Origin: Paracoccaceae bacterium | GTDB taxonomy: Bacteria > Pseudomonadota > Alphaproteobacteria > Rhodobacterales > Rhodobacteraceae | Direction: 5' to 3' | Assembly (NCBI GenBank): GCA_002400675.1 | Contig: NVQY01000161.1 | Location: 1 to 12,590, forward strand | Length of the DNA: 12,590 nucleotides | Shown here: positions 1 through 7,685 of the stretch, in pieces | Numbering within the stretch: the stretch's first letter is position 1 | Layout of the letters: each line of letters starts with the position of its first letter | Notes under the pieces: model-generated | The model's input: the letters and a program-made list of their open reading frames with translations, nothing else | Databases searched by the model: none | What the model was told of the DNA's origin: nothing | Made by a program: the position numbers and the translations under genes

Positions 1-514
1 GCTCGCCGCGCGCGGTGACCTCGAACCCGCCCAGCGACAGCGGGGCCAGAATGGCCGAGGCCGCCACCCACATCAGCAACCCCCCCAGCCACGCCACCAA
101 CGCCCGCCACAGATGCAGCGACGGGGCCAGCCGTCCGGGGTCGTCAAACAGGTTGGCCCCGGTGGTGGTGATCGAACTGACCATATCGAAATACGCGTTC
201 AGGTAACTGGTGTTGCCCAGCCCTTCGTACAGCGGCAGGGCCAGATAGATAGGCAGAAACGCAAATGTCGCCAGCAGCGCCAGCAACTGCCCCAGCGTGC
301 CATGGCGCGACGCCTTTGACGCACGCGCCAGCGTCACCATGGTGATGATGATCAGGCCAATGGTGGCGTTAAAGAAAAACGTCTCGGCGACCATGGTATT
401 GCCGCGTACCAGCGCCATGATCCCCGGCACATACATCGCCAGCGCACCAATGCCCCAGACCAGCAGGAACAAGGGCAGGCGTGACAGGATACCGGGGGTG
501 GGCGGGGTGCGCAT
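1..514 (-). CDS. trkH: TrkH-family potassium uptake membrane subunit (N-terminal part, truncated by window edge)
   Basis: This is the K+-translocating membrane subunit of the Trk system, which works with the cytosolic gating protein TrkA encoded just upstream. The ATG at 514-512 opens a frame of 171 codons that runs off the left edge. Hydrophobic segments lie at about residues 12-36, 45-64, 76-97 and 137-160. Between the third and fourth is a pore loop at about 105-125 containing SSITTTGAN, the first Trk/Ktr selectivity-filter repeat (compare SGLTTTGAT in E. coli TrkH). It is followed by WRALVAWLGGLLMWV, matching the family's conserved aromatic/WLGG helix. The start lies 2 nt after the trkA stop (TGATCATG), so translation is probably coupled. 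About two thirds of a usual TrkH (near 480 residues) is missing only because of the window boundary. The family is clear; the symbol follows from pairing with trkA. Confidence 0.93.
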   Translation of the reverse strand, partial: MRTPPTPGILSRLPLFLLVWGIGALAMYVPGIMALVRGNTMVAETFFFNATIGLIIITMVTLARASKASRHGTLGQLLALLATFAFLPIYLALPLYEGLGNTSYLNAYFDMVSSITTTGANLFDDPGRLAPSLHLWRALVAWLGGLLMWVAASAILAPLSLGGFEVTARGE

Positions 515-516
515 GA

Positions 517-1893
517 TCAGAAAAAGTCGATCGAGACCTGCAACAGCCGTTCGACCTCGGGGACATCATCGGCCATGGCAAAGATCGACACGATGTCCTT
601 GGCCTCTATCCGCAGGCTGCCGGACGGGCGTAACATTTCGCCACCCTTCATCACACCGCCCACAAGAACCCCTTCGGGAAAGCCGATGTCGCGCAGGCGT
701 TGCCCGGCCATTGGCGATGTGGACATGATTTCGGCCTCGATCATCTCGGCCTCGGCGTCGCCTATGGAATAGACCTGACGCACGCGCCCGTGGCGGATGT
801 GGCGCAGGATTGAACTGACGGTGGTGGCGCGCGGGTTGATATAGGCGTCAATGCCCAGCGGCCCCATCAGCGGCACCAGCGTCGGATCGTTGATCAGGGC
901 AATCGCCAGAGGACAGCCTTCGGCCTTGGCGCGTACCGCCACCAGCATGTTGGTCTTGTCGTCGTCGGTGATCGCCAGCATCGCATCGGCGCGCGCGATC
1001 CCCGCCTCTTGCAGCAACGCCGCGTCCAACCCGTCACCGTTCAGCACGATGGTACGCTCCAACGCCTCTGCGGCGCGTTCAGCCACCGCGCGGTTGCGTT
1101 CGATCACCTTGGCGCGCACCCGGCTTTTGCTGGATTCCAGCGCCTTGGCCACTGCCAGCCCCACGTTGCCTCCGCCGACAATCACCACACGGTCCTGTTT
1201 TTTCTGGGTCTTGCCAAAGGTTTCCAGCGTGCGCGAAATGTCATCCACGTGGCAGAACACATAAATCTCGTCGCCGACAAACAACTGATCGCCCGATTGC
1301 GGCGCAAACAACGACCCTTCGCGCCGCACCCCAACCACGATTGCACGCAGGGTGGAAAACAGGTCGGTCAACTGGCGCAAAGGTGTGTTGACGATGGGAC
1401 AGTCTTCGGCCAGCAAAATGCCCAAAAGCTGGGCCTTGCCGCCCATGAAGGTTTCGGTATCAAAGGCTGCGGGGGCCATCAGGCGTTGCATCGCAGCGGC
1501 GGCGACTTCGCGTTCGGGGCTGATCACCACGTCAATCGGCATGTGATCGCGCTTGTAAAGGTCGGAATAGATCGCATCCAGATAGGATTGCGACCGCAGC
1601 CGGGCGATCTTGCGCTGAATACCAAACACCGAATGGGCCACCTGACAGGTGACCATGTTGACCTCGTCCGAATGGGTGGCGGCGATGATCATGTCGGCGT
1701 CGGCGGCACCTGCGTTGTCCAGAACGTCCGGGTGGCTGGCAAAGCCGGTGATGCCCTGCACGTCCAGCGTATCCGCCGCGCGCCGTACCAGATCGGGATT
1801 GGAATCCACAATCGTCACATCGTTCAATTCGCCCGAGAGGTGACGGGCAATTTGCCAGCCGACCTGCCCTGCTCCGCAAATGATGACCTTCAT
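517..1893 (-). CDS. trkA: Trk system potassium uptake protein TrkA
   Basis: This is the peripheral cytosolic NAD(H)-binding regulatory subunit that gates TrkH. The 458 residues show the duplicated RCK layout usual for TrkA. The first Rossmann domain begins with GAGQVG (residues 7-12) and has the ribose-binding acidic residue at D30. A TrkA_C-type ligand domain spans about 140-225. A second Rossmann domain begins GGGNVG (240-245) with acidic E265, and a second TrkA_C domain follows at about 375-455. The length is normal and I see no lesion. The ATG at 1893 has AAGGG (1904-1908) 10 nt upstream. trkH follows after 2 nt, so the two form an operon. In Rhodobacter relatives trkA usually follows ntrX directly; here an opposite-strand pseudogene lies between them, so trkA probably has its own promoter. 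Confidence 0.97.
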   Translation of the reverse strand: MKVIICGAGQVGWQIARHLSGELNDVTIVDSNPDLVRRAADTLDVQGITGFASHPDVLDNAGAADADMIIAATHSDEVNMVTCQVAHSVFGIQRKIARLRSQSYLDAIYSDLYKRDHMPIDVVISPEREVAAAAMQRLMAPAAFDTETFMGGKAQLLGILLAEDCPIVNTPLRQLTDLFSTLRAIVVGVRREGSLFAPQSGDQLFVGDEIYVFCHVDDISRTLETFGKTQKKQDRVVIVGGGNVGLAVAKALESSKSRVRAKVIERNRAVAERAAEALERTIVLNGDGLDAALLQEAGIARADAMLAITDDDKTNMLVAVRAKAEGCPLAIALINDPTLVPLMGPLGIDAYINPRATTVSSILRHIRHGRVRQVYSIGDAEAEMIEAEIMSTSPMAGQRLRDIGFPEGVLVGGVMKGGEMLRPSGSLRIEAKDIVSIFAMADDVPEVERLLQVSIDFF

Positions 1894-1931
1894 GTCCGTC
1901 TGACCCTTGGTCGCTGCTATCGCCAGTCATT

Positions 1932-1960
1932 TGCATGCCAGATGCCCCGGACCCGGTCAA
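1932..1960 (-). promoter_or_regulatory. weak candidate sigma-70 promoter for trkA-trkH
   Basis: On the minus strand TTGACC (1960-1955) matches five of six bases of the -35 consensus. A 17-nt spacer separates it from CATGCA (1937-1932), which is a poor -10 element. It lies 39 nt upstream of the trkA ATG. This is inference from spacing and the -35 match only; the -10 is not convincing. Confidence 0.2.
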
Positions 1961-2000
1961 TTCAATTGTCTTGAACCGTGGCTTGGGGCACACTGTTGGC

Positions 2001-2482
2001 ATGAAGCTGTTTTTGCCCCTGTCGGGACTTTTTCTGGCCCTTGCCGCCTGAACGCCCCTGTCGATCTACGACCGCCCCGGCGTTTTGGTGGCGCGGATGC
2101 AGACCGATCAGACCAATTGTCAGGTCAGCGCCCTTGCCAAGGCCCCGGTCGCGAGCCAACTGTGCCAACGCCCGCCGATCTACTTTCCCGGACGTCAGAT
2201 CTGCAATGGAACGCGTTGCTATACCGAACCGGGCTATTGGGTTCCGGGCGGCTATTACGAAGTTGACGTGAACGAGACCCTGCGCGGCAACGTCGAAGTG
2301 CAATGCATGGGTGCCAAGGGCTATCAGCCGGTCAGCCTGCCGCTGTGTTCACCGGGGATCAAATCACTGGTCCCCCGGCGCAAACCCAAACCTTGCCGAC
2401 CTTGGGGCCAAATGCCTGTTCGATCCGCTATGACGACAGCTGGCAAATCGTCAACCCGGTCAGCGCCAAACAGGGCGGCTGA
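2001..2482 (+). pseudogene. Broken small cysteine-rich lipoprotein-like gene (in-frame TGA at lipobox Cys plus a -1 frameshift)
   Basis: The ATG at 2001 encodes MKLFLPLSGLFLALAA, a lysine plus hydrophobic stretch like a lipoprotein signal peptide. The next codon, 2049-2051, is TGA. A lipobox (L-A-A-C) needs cysteine there, one base away (TGC or TGT). The frame then stays open and protein-like: TPLSIYDRPGVLVARMQ, then a Cys/Gly/Tyr-rich section with PGRQICNGTRCY and GYWVPGGYYEVDV, then VQCMGAKGYQPVSLPLC. Near 2372-2376 (a run of five C) the coherent reading moves to another frame, SLVPPAQTQTLPTLGPN and CSIRYDDSWQIVNP, ending at TGA 2480-2482. Restoring one C rejoins the two parts into a protein of about 160 residues with seven Cys besides the lipobox one. 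It resembles small outer-membrane-type lipoproteins of unknown function that I associate with Rhodobacterales, but I cannot name the family. Its codon structure is still intact, so decay is recent or the lesions are sequencing errors. It converges on ntrX, with 19 nt between the stops. Confidence 0.72.
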
Positions 2483-2501
2483 CCGCGCGTCCCTTACCCG
2501 C

Positions 2502-3914
2502 CTATTCTGCCGCCTCGACCGCCTCATCCACATGTGCCACGCGGGCACCGGATTTGTTCGACGTCACCACCCCCAGCGATTTCAGCTTGCGATGCAGCGC
2601 GCTGCGCTCCATCCCGACAAACGACGCGGTGCGGCTGATGTTGCCACCAAAGCGGTTGATCTGGGTCAGCAGGTATTCCCGCTCAAACGCCTCGCGGGCT
2701 TCGCGCAGAGGCAAGGTCGCCAGCGCCCCGGACAGCACCACCCGCCCCTCTTCGGCCTGTTTTTCCTCGTCATTGGGCAATTCGCGCGCCTCGATCGGAC
2801 CGTTGCCGTCGCCAAGGATCAGCACCCGTTCCACCAGATTTTTCAACTGACGCACGTTGCCGGGCCAGATCATGGTCTGCATCAGGGCAATCGCTTCGTC
2901 ACTGAGATCCCGCAGGGGCAAGCCTTGGGTCTCGTTGCAATGGGCGATGAAATGCCCGGCCAACACCGGAATATCCTCGCGGCGTTCTTCCAGCGATGGC
3001 ACGGCAATCGGCACCACGTTCAGCCGGTGAAACAGTTCTTCGCGGAAGGTGCCCGCATTAATCTCGTGCGACAAGTCTTTGTTAGTGCTGGATATAACCC
3101 TAAGGTCGACGCGTACCTTGTCGGACCCGCCAACCCGCTGGAATTGTTCATCCACCAGCACCCGCAGGATTTTCGACTGCGTGCCAACCGGCATGTCAGC
3201 CACTTCGTCAAAGTAGATCACCCCGCCGTGCGCCTGTTCCAACAGACCGGAATCGATACCTTTTTCCGAGGATTCGCGACCAAACAGCACCTCTTCCATG
3301 CGGTCCGGTTCGACCCCCGCGCAATTGACGGTGATGAACGGCGCATTGGCGCGGTTGGAATGGGCGTGGATATAGCGCGCGGCGATTTCCTTGCCCGAGC
3401 CGGCAGGCCCGGTCAGCATCACCCGGCCGTTCGATTTGGTCACCTTGTCCAGCTGACTCACCAATGCGCGGAAACCTGCGGATTCGCCGATCATCTCGGC
3501 ATTGGTCACCTCGTGCCGCTTGAGTGAATTGTTTTCGCTGCGCAGGCGCGACGCCTCCATCGCGCGGCGGATCACCACCATCAGCTGATCAATGTTGAAC
3601 GGCTTTTCGATGAAATCATAAGCCCCCTGCTTGATCGCGGCGACGGCGATTTCGATGTTGCCATGGCCGGAAATGATCACCACGGGCACATCCGGGTTGT
3701 CACGCTTGACCGCCTTGAGGATGTCGATGCCGTCCATCCGGCTGTCCTTGAGCCAGATATCAAGGATCAACAGCGCCGGCGGTTCCTTGTTGATCGCCGC
3801 CATGCAATCGTCGGAATTTCCGGCCAGCCGGGTAGCATAGCCTTCGTCCTCAAGAATATCAGAGACCAGTTCGCGAATGTCGCGTTCGTCGTCCACTATC
3901 AGAATATCACTCAT
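2502..3914 (-). CDS. ntrX: NtrX, sigma-54-type nitrogen response regulator of the NtrY/NtrX pair
   Basis: This is the response regulator partner of NtrY, linked in alphaproteobacteria to nitrogen metabolism, redox/respiratory control and envelope functions. The receiver domain (1-120) has acidic D8/D9, phosphoacceptor D52, S82 and K104. The AAA+ domain (about 138-365) has Walker A GPAGSGKE (169-176), Walker B YFDEVAD with D236/E237, sensor I SSTNKD, and the GNVRQLKN sensor II helix (352-359). The GAFTGA loop that contacts sigma-54 is absent; the stretch LFGRESSEKGIDSG (210-223) occupies its place. This is usual for NtrX. A Fis-like HTH lies at about 424-446 (GNISRTASFVGMERSALHRK). The length of 470 is close to family norm. 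The ATG overlaps the ntrY stop by 4 nt (ATGA), indicating coupling with the sensor. The stop is TAG at 2504-2502. Confidence 0.95.
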   Translation of the reverse strand: MSDILIVDDERDIRELVSDILEDEGYATRLAGNSDDCMAAINKEPPALLILDIWLKDSRMDGIDILKAVKRDNPDVPVVIISGHGNIEIAVAAIKQGAYDFIEKPFNIDQLMVVIRRAMEASRLRSENNSLKRHEVTNAEMIGESAGFRALVSQLDKVTKSNGRVMLTGPAGSGKEIAARYIHAHSNRANAPFITVNCAGVEPDRMEEVLFGRESSEKGIDSGLLEQAHGGVIYFDEVADMPVGTQSKILRVLVDEQFQRVGGSDKVRVDLRVISSTNKDLSHEINAGTFREELFHRLNVVPIAVPSLEERREDIPVLAGHFIAHCNETQGLPLRDLSDEAIALMQTMIWPGNVRQLKNLVERVLILGDGNGPIEARELPNDEEKQAEEGRVVLSGALATLPLREAREAFEREYLLTQINRFGGNISRTASFVGMERSALHRKLKSLGVVTSNKSGARVAHVDEAVEAAE

Positions 3915-6217
3915 GTCAGTCCTGCCTTTTCTAAACTCTTACCGTTACTGCCCGGTTTTCCCGGTTGTTTTATTTCTGCTTCTTTAGCACCTGTGTCTTG
4001 CAGGCTTAGGTCCAGTCGTATTTCCGCCATGGCACCGTAGCGCCCTGAACCGTCAAATTCCGGAGCGTCCACCAGTTTCAGGGTGCCGCCATGTTCTTCG
4101 ATGATCTTCTTGACGATCGGCAGGCCCAGCCCGGTGCCTTCGCTGCGGGTGGTCACATAGGGTTCAAACAGCCGCGCGCGATCTTCCGGAAGGCCGATAC
4201 CATTGTCGGCGATGGTGATCTCACAAATCCCGCCAACCACCTGCATCGCCACTTGAACCTGCGGGACGAACCCATCCGGCGCGCCCTTTTTCTTTAGACT
4301 TTCAATGGCTTCTCCGGCGTTCTTAATCAGGTTGGTCAGGGCTTGCGATATCATCGTCGCGTCAATCTCGGCCACCACGGGGCCATCGGGAATATCGGCG
4401 TTGATGGTCACATCCGGCTGGCCGGTCTGTTGCAGCAACACCGCATCGCGCACCAAGGCGGCCAGATCCTGTTGCCGCCGCTCAGGTTCTGGCATCCGCG
4501 CGAATTTTGAGAATTCATCGACGATCCGGCGCAAATCGTTGGTCTGGCGCACGATCACATCAGTCATCGCCTCTAACTTATCGGCGTCCTTTTCAACCAG
4601 CGGCACGAACTTGCGCTTGATCCGCTCGGCGCTTAGCTGGATCGGCGTCAGCGGGTTCTTGATCTCGTGGGCGATGCGCCGGGCCACGTCGCCCCATGCG
4701 GCCATCCGTTGCGCGCTGACCAGATCGGTCACGTCGTCAAACGCCACCACATACCCCTCAAGGTGCCCCTCGTCGCTGCGCCGCGTGGCCATGCGCACCA
4801 ACAGGTTTTCCAGTCGACCTTGCCGCGTCACTTTGATCTCGTTCTGAGCAATTTCCGACGCGCCGCGCTGTAACTCCTTGAACAAAGGGCCAAATTCAGG
4901 CACAGCCACGGCCAGCGCCAGAGATTCCTCGTCGCCCTCCCAGCCCAGCAATTTCTGCGCCGAGCGGTTCACAAACGTCACCCGCCCCTCGGGATCACAG
5001 CCAACCACGCCCGAGGTGACCGAGGACAGAACCGAATCGAACAGCCTCCGGCGGCGGTCAATCTGGGTGGTGTTGTCGATCAAGGCCTGCCGCTGGCCTT
5101 TCAGCTGCTTGGTCATCTGGTTGAAATAGCGGCCCAGCATGGCGATTTCGTCGTCGCCCTCTTCTTCGTTGACCTGCACGTCCAGATCGCCGCCACCGAC
5201 CTGCTGCGCGGCGGTGGTCAACTGCCCGACCGGGCGCGATAATCGTTCGGCAAACCACAGCCCCAGCCAGATCGCCGCCAATATCAGAATCAACGCAAAC
5301 CCCAGATATAACAGGCCAAATTCAAACAGCACCCGGCCCCGTTCGCTTTCAAGTTGCTGATAAAGCCGCACGGTTTCCTTGGTGTCATCCAGCAGGTTCA
5401 GGATTTCCCCGTCCACATCGCGGCTGACGTATAGAAACCGGTCTGCAAACGCCGACAGACGCACCAGCGCGCGGAATTCATTGTTGTCCCAGTCCTGAAT
5501 GATCAGCAGATCGTTGGCGGTGGCCTCGTCAATCTGCGCCGGCGTCGGGCGTTCGAAATCAAACAGATAAGACCGTTCGCCGCGCGCCCGAATATCACCA
5601 CTGCCATCAATCACATACGCCTCGCGCAGGCCGCGTTGAATGCGGCTTTGACCCTGCGCCAGCACCTGTCGCAACTCGGCATCATTAACATAGAAATTCG
5701 CCGCCCGGCTTTGGTCCAGCAACCTCGCCAGAACCTGCGCATCCTGTGTCAGATCGCGCCGCTGTTCGAATTCATAAGCCTCGGCAGCGGCCAGCGAACT
5801 GCCGACCACCTCGCGCACACGTTCGGAAAACCACCCCTCAAGCCCGATGTTGACCGTCAGCCCAGCAAAAACCGCCACCGTCACCGTCGGGATCAACGCC
5901 ATCAGCGTGAACACCCCGGTCAGCCGCAGATGCAGGCGGGAACCCGCTGATTGCGCCCGTCGCGCGGCAATCAACTGGGCCACCTGCCCCAACACAAGTG
6001 CCGCAACCACCAGAATATAAACCAGATCGGCCAACAGAATGACCCGCAGCGTCGACCCGGACGCCGTGGCATCCAACGGCCCCAACACCATATACGTGGC
6101 CAGCGCCAACGCCGGTCCAAGCACCACAAGCCCCAAAGTGCCTGCATTGCGTGCCTTACGCGTCCTTCGCCAGCTGTTTAGGGCTGGTAATGGCCCGCTT
6201 AGTGACCCGATTGTCAC
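3911..6217 (-). CDS. ntrY: NtrY, membrane-bound nitrogen-regulation sensor histidine kinase
   Basis: This is the transmembrane histidine kinase that phosphorylates NtrX. Of 768 residues, the first part holds hydrophobic segments at about 27-46, 58-80, 98-120 and 299-322. A sensor region of about 175 residues between the third and fourth segments is probably periplasmic. A HAMP linker lies at about 322-375 (RLSRPVGQL onward) and a PAS domain at about 393-500. The HisKA H-box is [17 protein letters not shown] with phosphoacceptor H517. The HATPase domain has the N-box NLIKNAGEAI (N633), G1 DNGIGLP (671-677) and G2 GTGLGLP (694-700). The C-terminal 25 residues are Lys/Gly-rich and look disordered. 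The start is GTG at 6217-6215, chosen because GAGGG lies 6 nt upstream; the nearby ATG at 6230 is out of frame. It follows ntrC after 100 nt containing two palindromes, and its end overlaps ntrX by 4 nt. Confidence 0.95.
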   Translation of the reverse strand: MTIGSLSGPLPALNSWRRTRKARNAGTLGLVVLGPALALATYMVLGPLDATASGSTLRVILLADLVYILVVAALVLGQVAQLIAARRAQSAGSRLHLRLTGVFTLMALIPTVTVAVFAGLTVNIGLEGWFSERVREVVGSSLAAAEAYEFEQRRDLTQDAQVLARLLDQSRAANFYVNDAELRQVLAQGQSRIQRGLREAYVIDGSGDIRARGERSYLFDFERPTPAQIDEATANDLLIIQDWDNNEFRALVRLSAFADRFLYVSRDVDGEILNLLDDTKETVRLYQQLESERGRVLFEFGLLYLGFALILILAAIWLGLWFAERLSRPVGQLTTAAQQVGGGDLDVQVNEEEGDDEIAMLGRYFNQMTKQLKGQRQALIDNTTQIDRRRRLFDSVLSSVTSGVVGCDPEGRVTFVNRSAQKLLGWEGDEESLALAVAVPEFGPLFKELQRGASEIAQNEIKVTRQGRLENLLVRMATRRSDEGHLEGYVVAFDDVTDLVSAQRMAAWGDVARRIAHEIKNPLTPIQLSAERIKRKFVPLVEKDADKLEAMTDVIVRQTNDLRRIVDEFSKFARMPEPERRQQDLAALVRDAVLLQQTGQPDVTINADIPDGPVVAEIDATMISQALTNLIKNAGEAIESLKKKGAPDGFVPQVQVAMQVVGGICEITIADNGIGLPEDRARLFEPYVTTRSEGTGLGLPIVKKIIEEHGGTLKLVDAPEFDGSGRYGAMAEIRLDLSLQDTGAKEAEIKQPGKPGSNGKSLEKAGLT

Positions 6218-6223
6218 GTGCTG

Positions 6224-6228
6224 CCCTC
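6224..6228 (-). promoter_or_regulatory. ribosome binding site fixing the GTG start of ntrY
   Basis: Minus-strand GAGGG ends 6 nt before the GTG at 6217. An ATG overlapping this motif (6230-6228) is out of frame with NtrY, so the GTG is the supported start. Confidence 0.6.
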
Positions 6229-6238
6229 ATTCTGATGT

Positions 6239-6252
6239 GTCGCATTTGCGAC
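6239..6252 (+). repeat. palindrome GTCGCA-TT-TGCGAC in the ntrC-ntrY gap
   Basis: This is a perfect two-fold symmetric site with 6-bp arms around a central TT, 22 bp upstream of the ntrY GTG. The symmetry and spacing suit either a dimeric transcription-factor operator or a weak RNA hairpin in the ntrY leader. No T-tract follows on either strand, so it is not an intrinsic terminator. The regulator is unknown; I do not recognise it as a described NtrC or NtrX site. Confidence 0.45.
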
Positions 6253-6278
6253 TGACCGCTAAATGTCGTGGTCTTTTC

Positions 6279-6294
6279 CCGGTACTGATACCGG
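6279..6294 (+). repeat. palindrome CCGGTA-CTGA-TACCGG downstream of ntrC
   Basis: A perfect 6-bp stem with a 4-nt loop lies 24 bp past the ntrC stop. In the transcript (minus strand) it forms a GC-rich hairpin followed by GAAAAGACC, not a U-tract. It is therefore more likely an mRNA-stabilising or attenuating element, or a DNA operator, than a rho-independent terminator. It could set different levels for ntrBC and ntrYX. Confidence 0.45.
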
Positions 6295-6317
6295 ATCGCC
6301 ACGGTTCTGTGACCTAT

Positions 6318-7685
6318 TTACATCAATTTGCGGCGCCTTGTCACCTCTATTTCGAGATCAGTGATCTTCTTTCGCAAAGTATTGCGGTTAATTCCCAGTA
6401 GATCGGCGCATTTCGCCTGATTCCCCCCGGTGGCCTCAAGAGTGATTTCGATCAGCGGAGTCTCTACTTCGCGCAAAATCCGCGCATACAGCCCGGCCGG
6501 CGGCAGCATATTGCCATGCAGGTCGAAATACCGGCGCAAATGACGCGCCACCGACGCGGCCAGCTTTTCGGTGCCCGCCTGCCCCCATGGAACGTCCATC
6601 TGCGGCTGTCCGCCCAGAACCGCCTCGGCCTCAGCGCGGGTGATTTCATCGGCCCGCGCGGTCAGTTCCAGCCGGCGCACGGCGTTTTCAAGCTGGCGCA
6701 CATTTCCGGGCCAGCCATAGGTGCGAAACAACTCTGCCGCGCCCTCACCCAGCCAGCGTTTGACCCCGCCATCGCGTTCTGCGCGGGTCAGGAAATGCGC
6801 ACTTAGCAAGGGAATGTCGTCAACCCGCTGGCGCAGCGCCGGCACGTCGATTGTGGCCCCGTTCAGGCGATAGAACAGGTCTTGGCGCACAGTTCCGGCC
6901 TCCATCGCCGCGGCCAGATCGCCCTGATTGGTGGACATGAAACGCGGGGCAAATTCGCCGGGATTGTCCATCATACGCACGATCCGCGCCTGAAGTTCGT
7001 CGCTGATGTCGGCAATCCCGTCGATCAGCAAACTACCGCCCCGGACCCGCGCCAGCACTCGTGCCGGACCTTCGATGTCGGTAAGATCGGCGGCAGTGAC
7101 GGTGACAAACGGTAAGGTGCGCCGGTCGGAAAAGTCGTGAATAGAGCGCGCAATCAACGACTTGCCCGTGCCACTTTCGCCAGTGATCAGCACCGGAAGA
7201 TCGGTGTTCATCACCCGCGCCACCAAGCGGTACAACGCCTGCATGACCGGCGTGCGCCCGACCAAAGGCAGGTCTTCGGGATGGTCCGGCGTGCGCGTCG
7301 GTGCCCCGGCCCGCACCCGCGCGCGCGATTCCAACGCCTTGGCCACACGCTTCATCAGGTCGGGCAAATCAAACGGCTTGGGCAGATAATCATAAGCGTC
7401 AGCCTCGGTCGCCTGAATCGCTGTCATGATGGTATTTTGCGCCGAAATCACGATCACCGGCAGGCCGGGGCGCAACTCGGCGATCCGGGGCAGCATTTCC
7501 AGCCCGTTACCATCGGGCATGACCACATCCGAGATCACCACATCACCCTTGCCCTCGCCCACCCAGCGCATCAGCGTGGTCAGCGACGACGTGGCGTGTA
7601 CCCGACACCCCGCGCGGGTCAGCGCCTGGGTCAGAACCGTGCGGATCGTGCGGTCGTCATCGGCCACCAAAACTGTGCCATCCAT
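6318..7685 (-). CDS. ntrC: NtrC, nitrogen regulation response regulator (Rhodobacter-type, lacking GAFTGA)
   Basis: This is the response regulator phosphorylated by NtrB under nitrogen limitation; it activates nitrogen-assimilation genes. Of 455 residues, the receiver has acidic D9-D11, phosphoacceptor D53 (ISDVVMPDG), S81 and K103. The AAA+ domain (about 140-365) has Walker A GESGTGKS (169-176) and the GNVRQLEN helix (327-334). It lacks the GAFTGA sigma-54 loop: the region after Walker A runs [20 protein letters not shown]. Its Walker B reads SLLIDGIAD, so the usual catalytic Glu after D222 is Gly223. A Fis-type HTH lies at 420-442 ([19 protein letters not shown]). NtrC lacking GAFTGA is established for Rhodobacter capsulatus, where it acts with sigma-70 RNA polymerase, so the same mode is inferred here. 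The ATG shares one base with the ntrB stop (TGATG). The C-terminus is basic (RRRKLM). Confidence 0.94.
   Translation of the reverse strand: MDGTVLVADDDRTIRTVLTQALTRAGCRVHATSSLTTLMRWVGEGKGDVVISDVVMPDGNGLEMLPRIAELRPGLPVIVISAQNTIMTAIQATEADAYDYLPKPFDLPDLMKRVAKALESRARVRAGAPTRTPDHPEDLPLVGRTPVMQALYRLVARVMNTDLPVLITGESGTGKSLIARSIHDFSDRRTLPFVTVTAADLTDIEGPARVLARVRGGSLLIDGIADISDELQARIVRMMDNPGEFAPRFMSTNQGDLAAAMEAGTVRQDLFYRLNGATIDVPALRQRVDDIPLLSAHFLTRAERDGGVKRWLGEGAAELFRTYGWPGNVRQLENAVRRLELTARADEITRAEAEAVLGGQPQMDVPWGQAGTEKLAASVARHLRRYFDLHGNMLPPAGLYARILREVETPLIEITLEATGGNQAKCADLLGINRNTLRKKITDLEIEVTRRRKLM

Noticed and set aside
1009..1974. Plus-strand open frame of 321 codons opposite trkA
   Set aside because: It is His/Gln/Arg-rich with no recognisable domain and lies fully antisense to TrkA, whose Rossmann motifs are unmistakable. 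It is a by-product of high-GC codon use.
2049..2084. Possible selenocysteine insertion: TGA followed by AACGCC (2051-2056) pairing with GGCGTT (2079-2084)
   Set aside because: The stem is only six pairs with a 22-nt loop, selenocysteine at a lipobox is not known to me, and the same gene has a second lesion. A nonsense mutation or read error is simpler.
2085..3527. Long plus-strand open frame of 480 codons
   Set aside because: Only its first part is the lipoprotein-like remnant. From about 2377 it is out of the coherent frame, and from 2502 it is antisense to well-supported ntrX, so it does not encode a real 480-residue protein.
6218..6317. Intrinsic terminator after ntrC
   Set aside because: Both hairpins in this gap lack a following U-tract in the ntrC transcript, so a rho-independent terminator is not supported.
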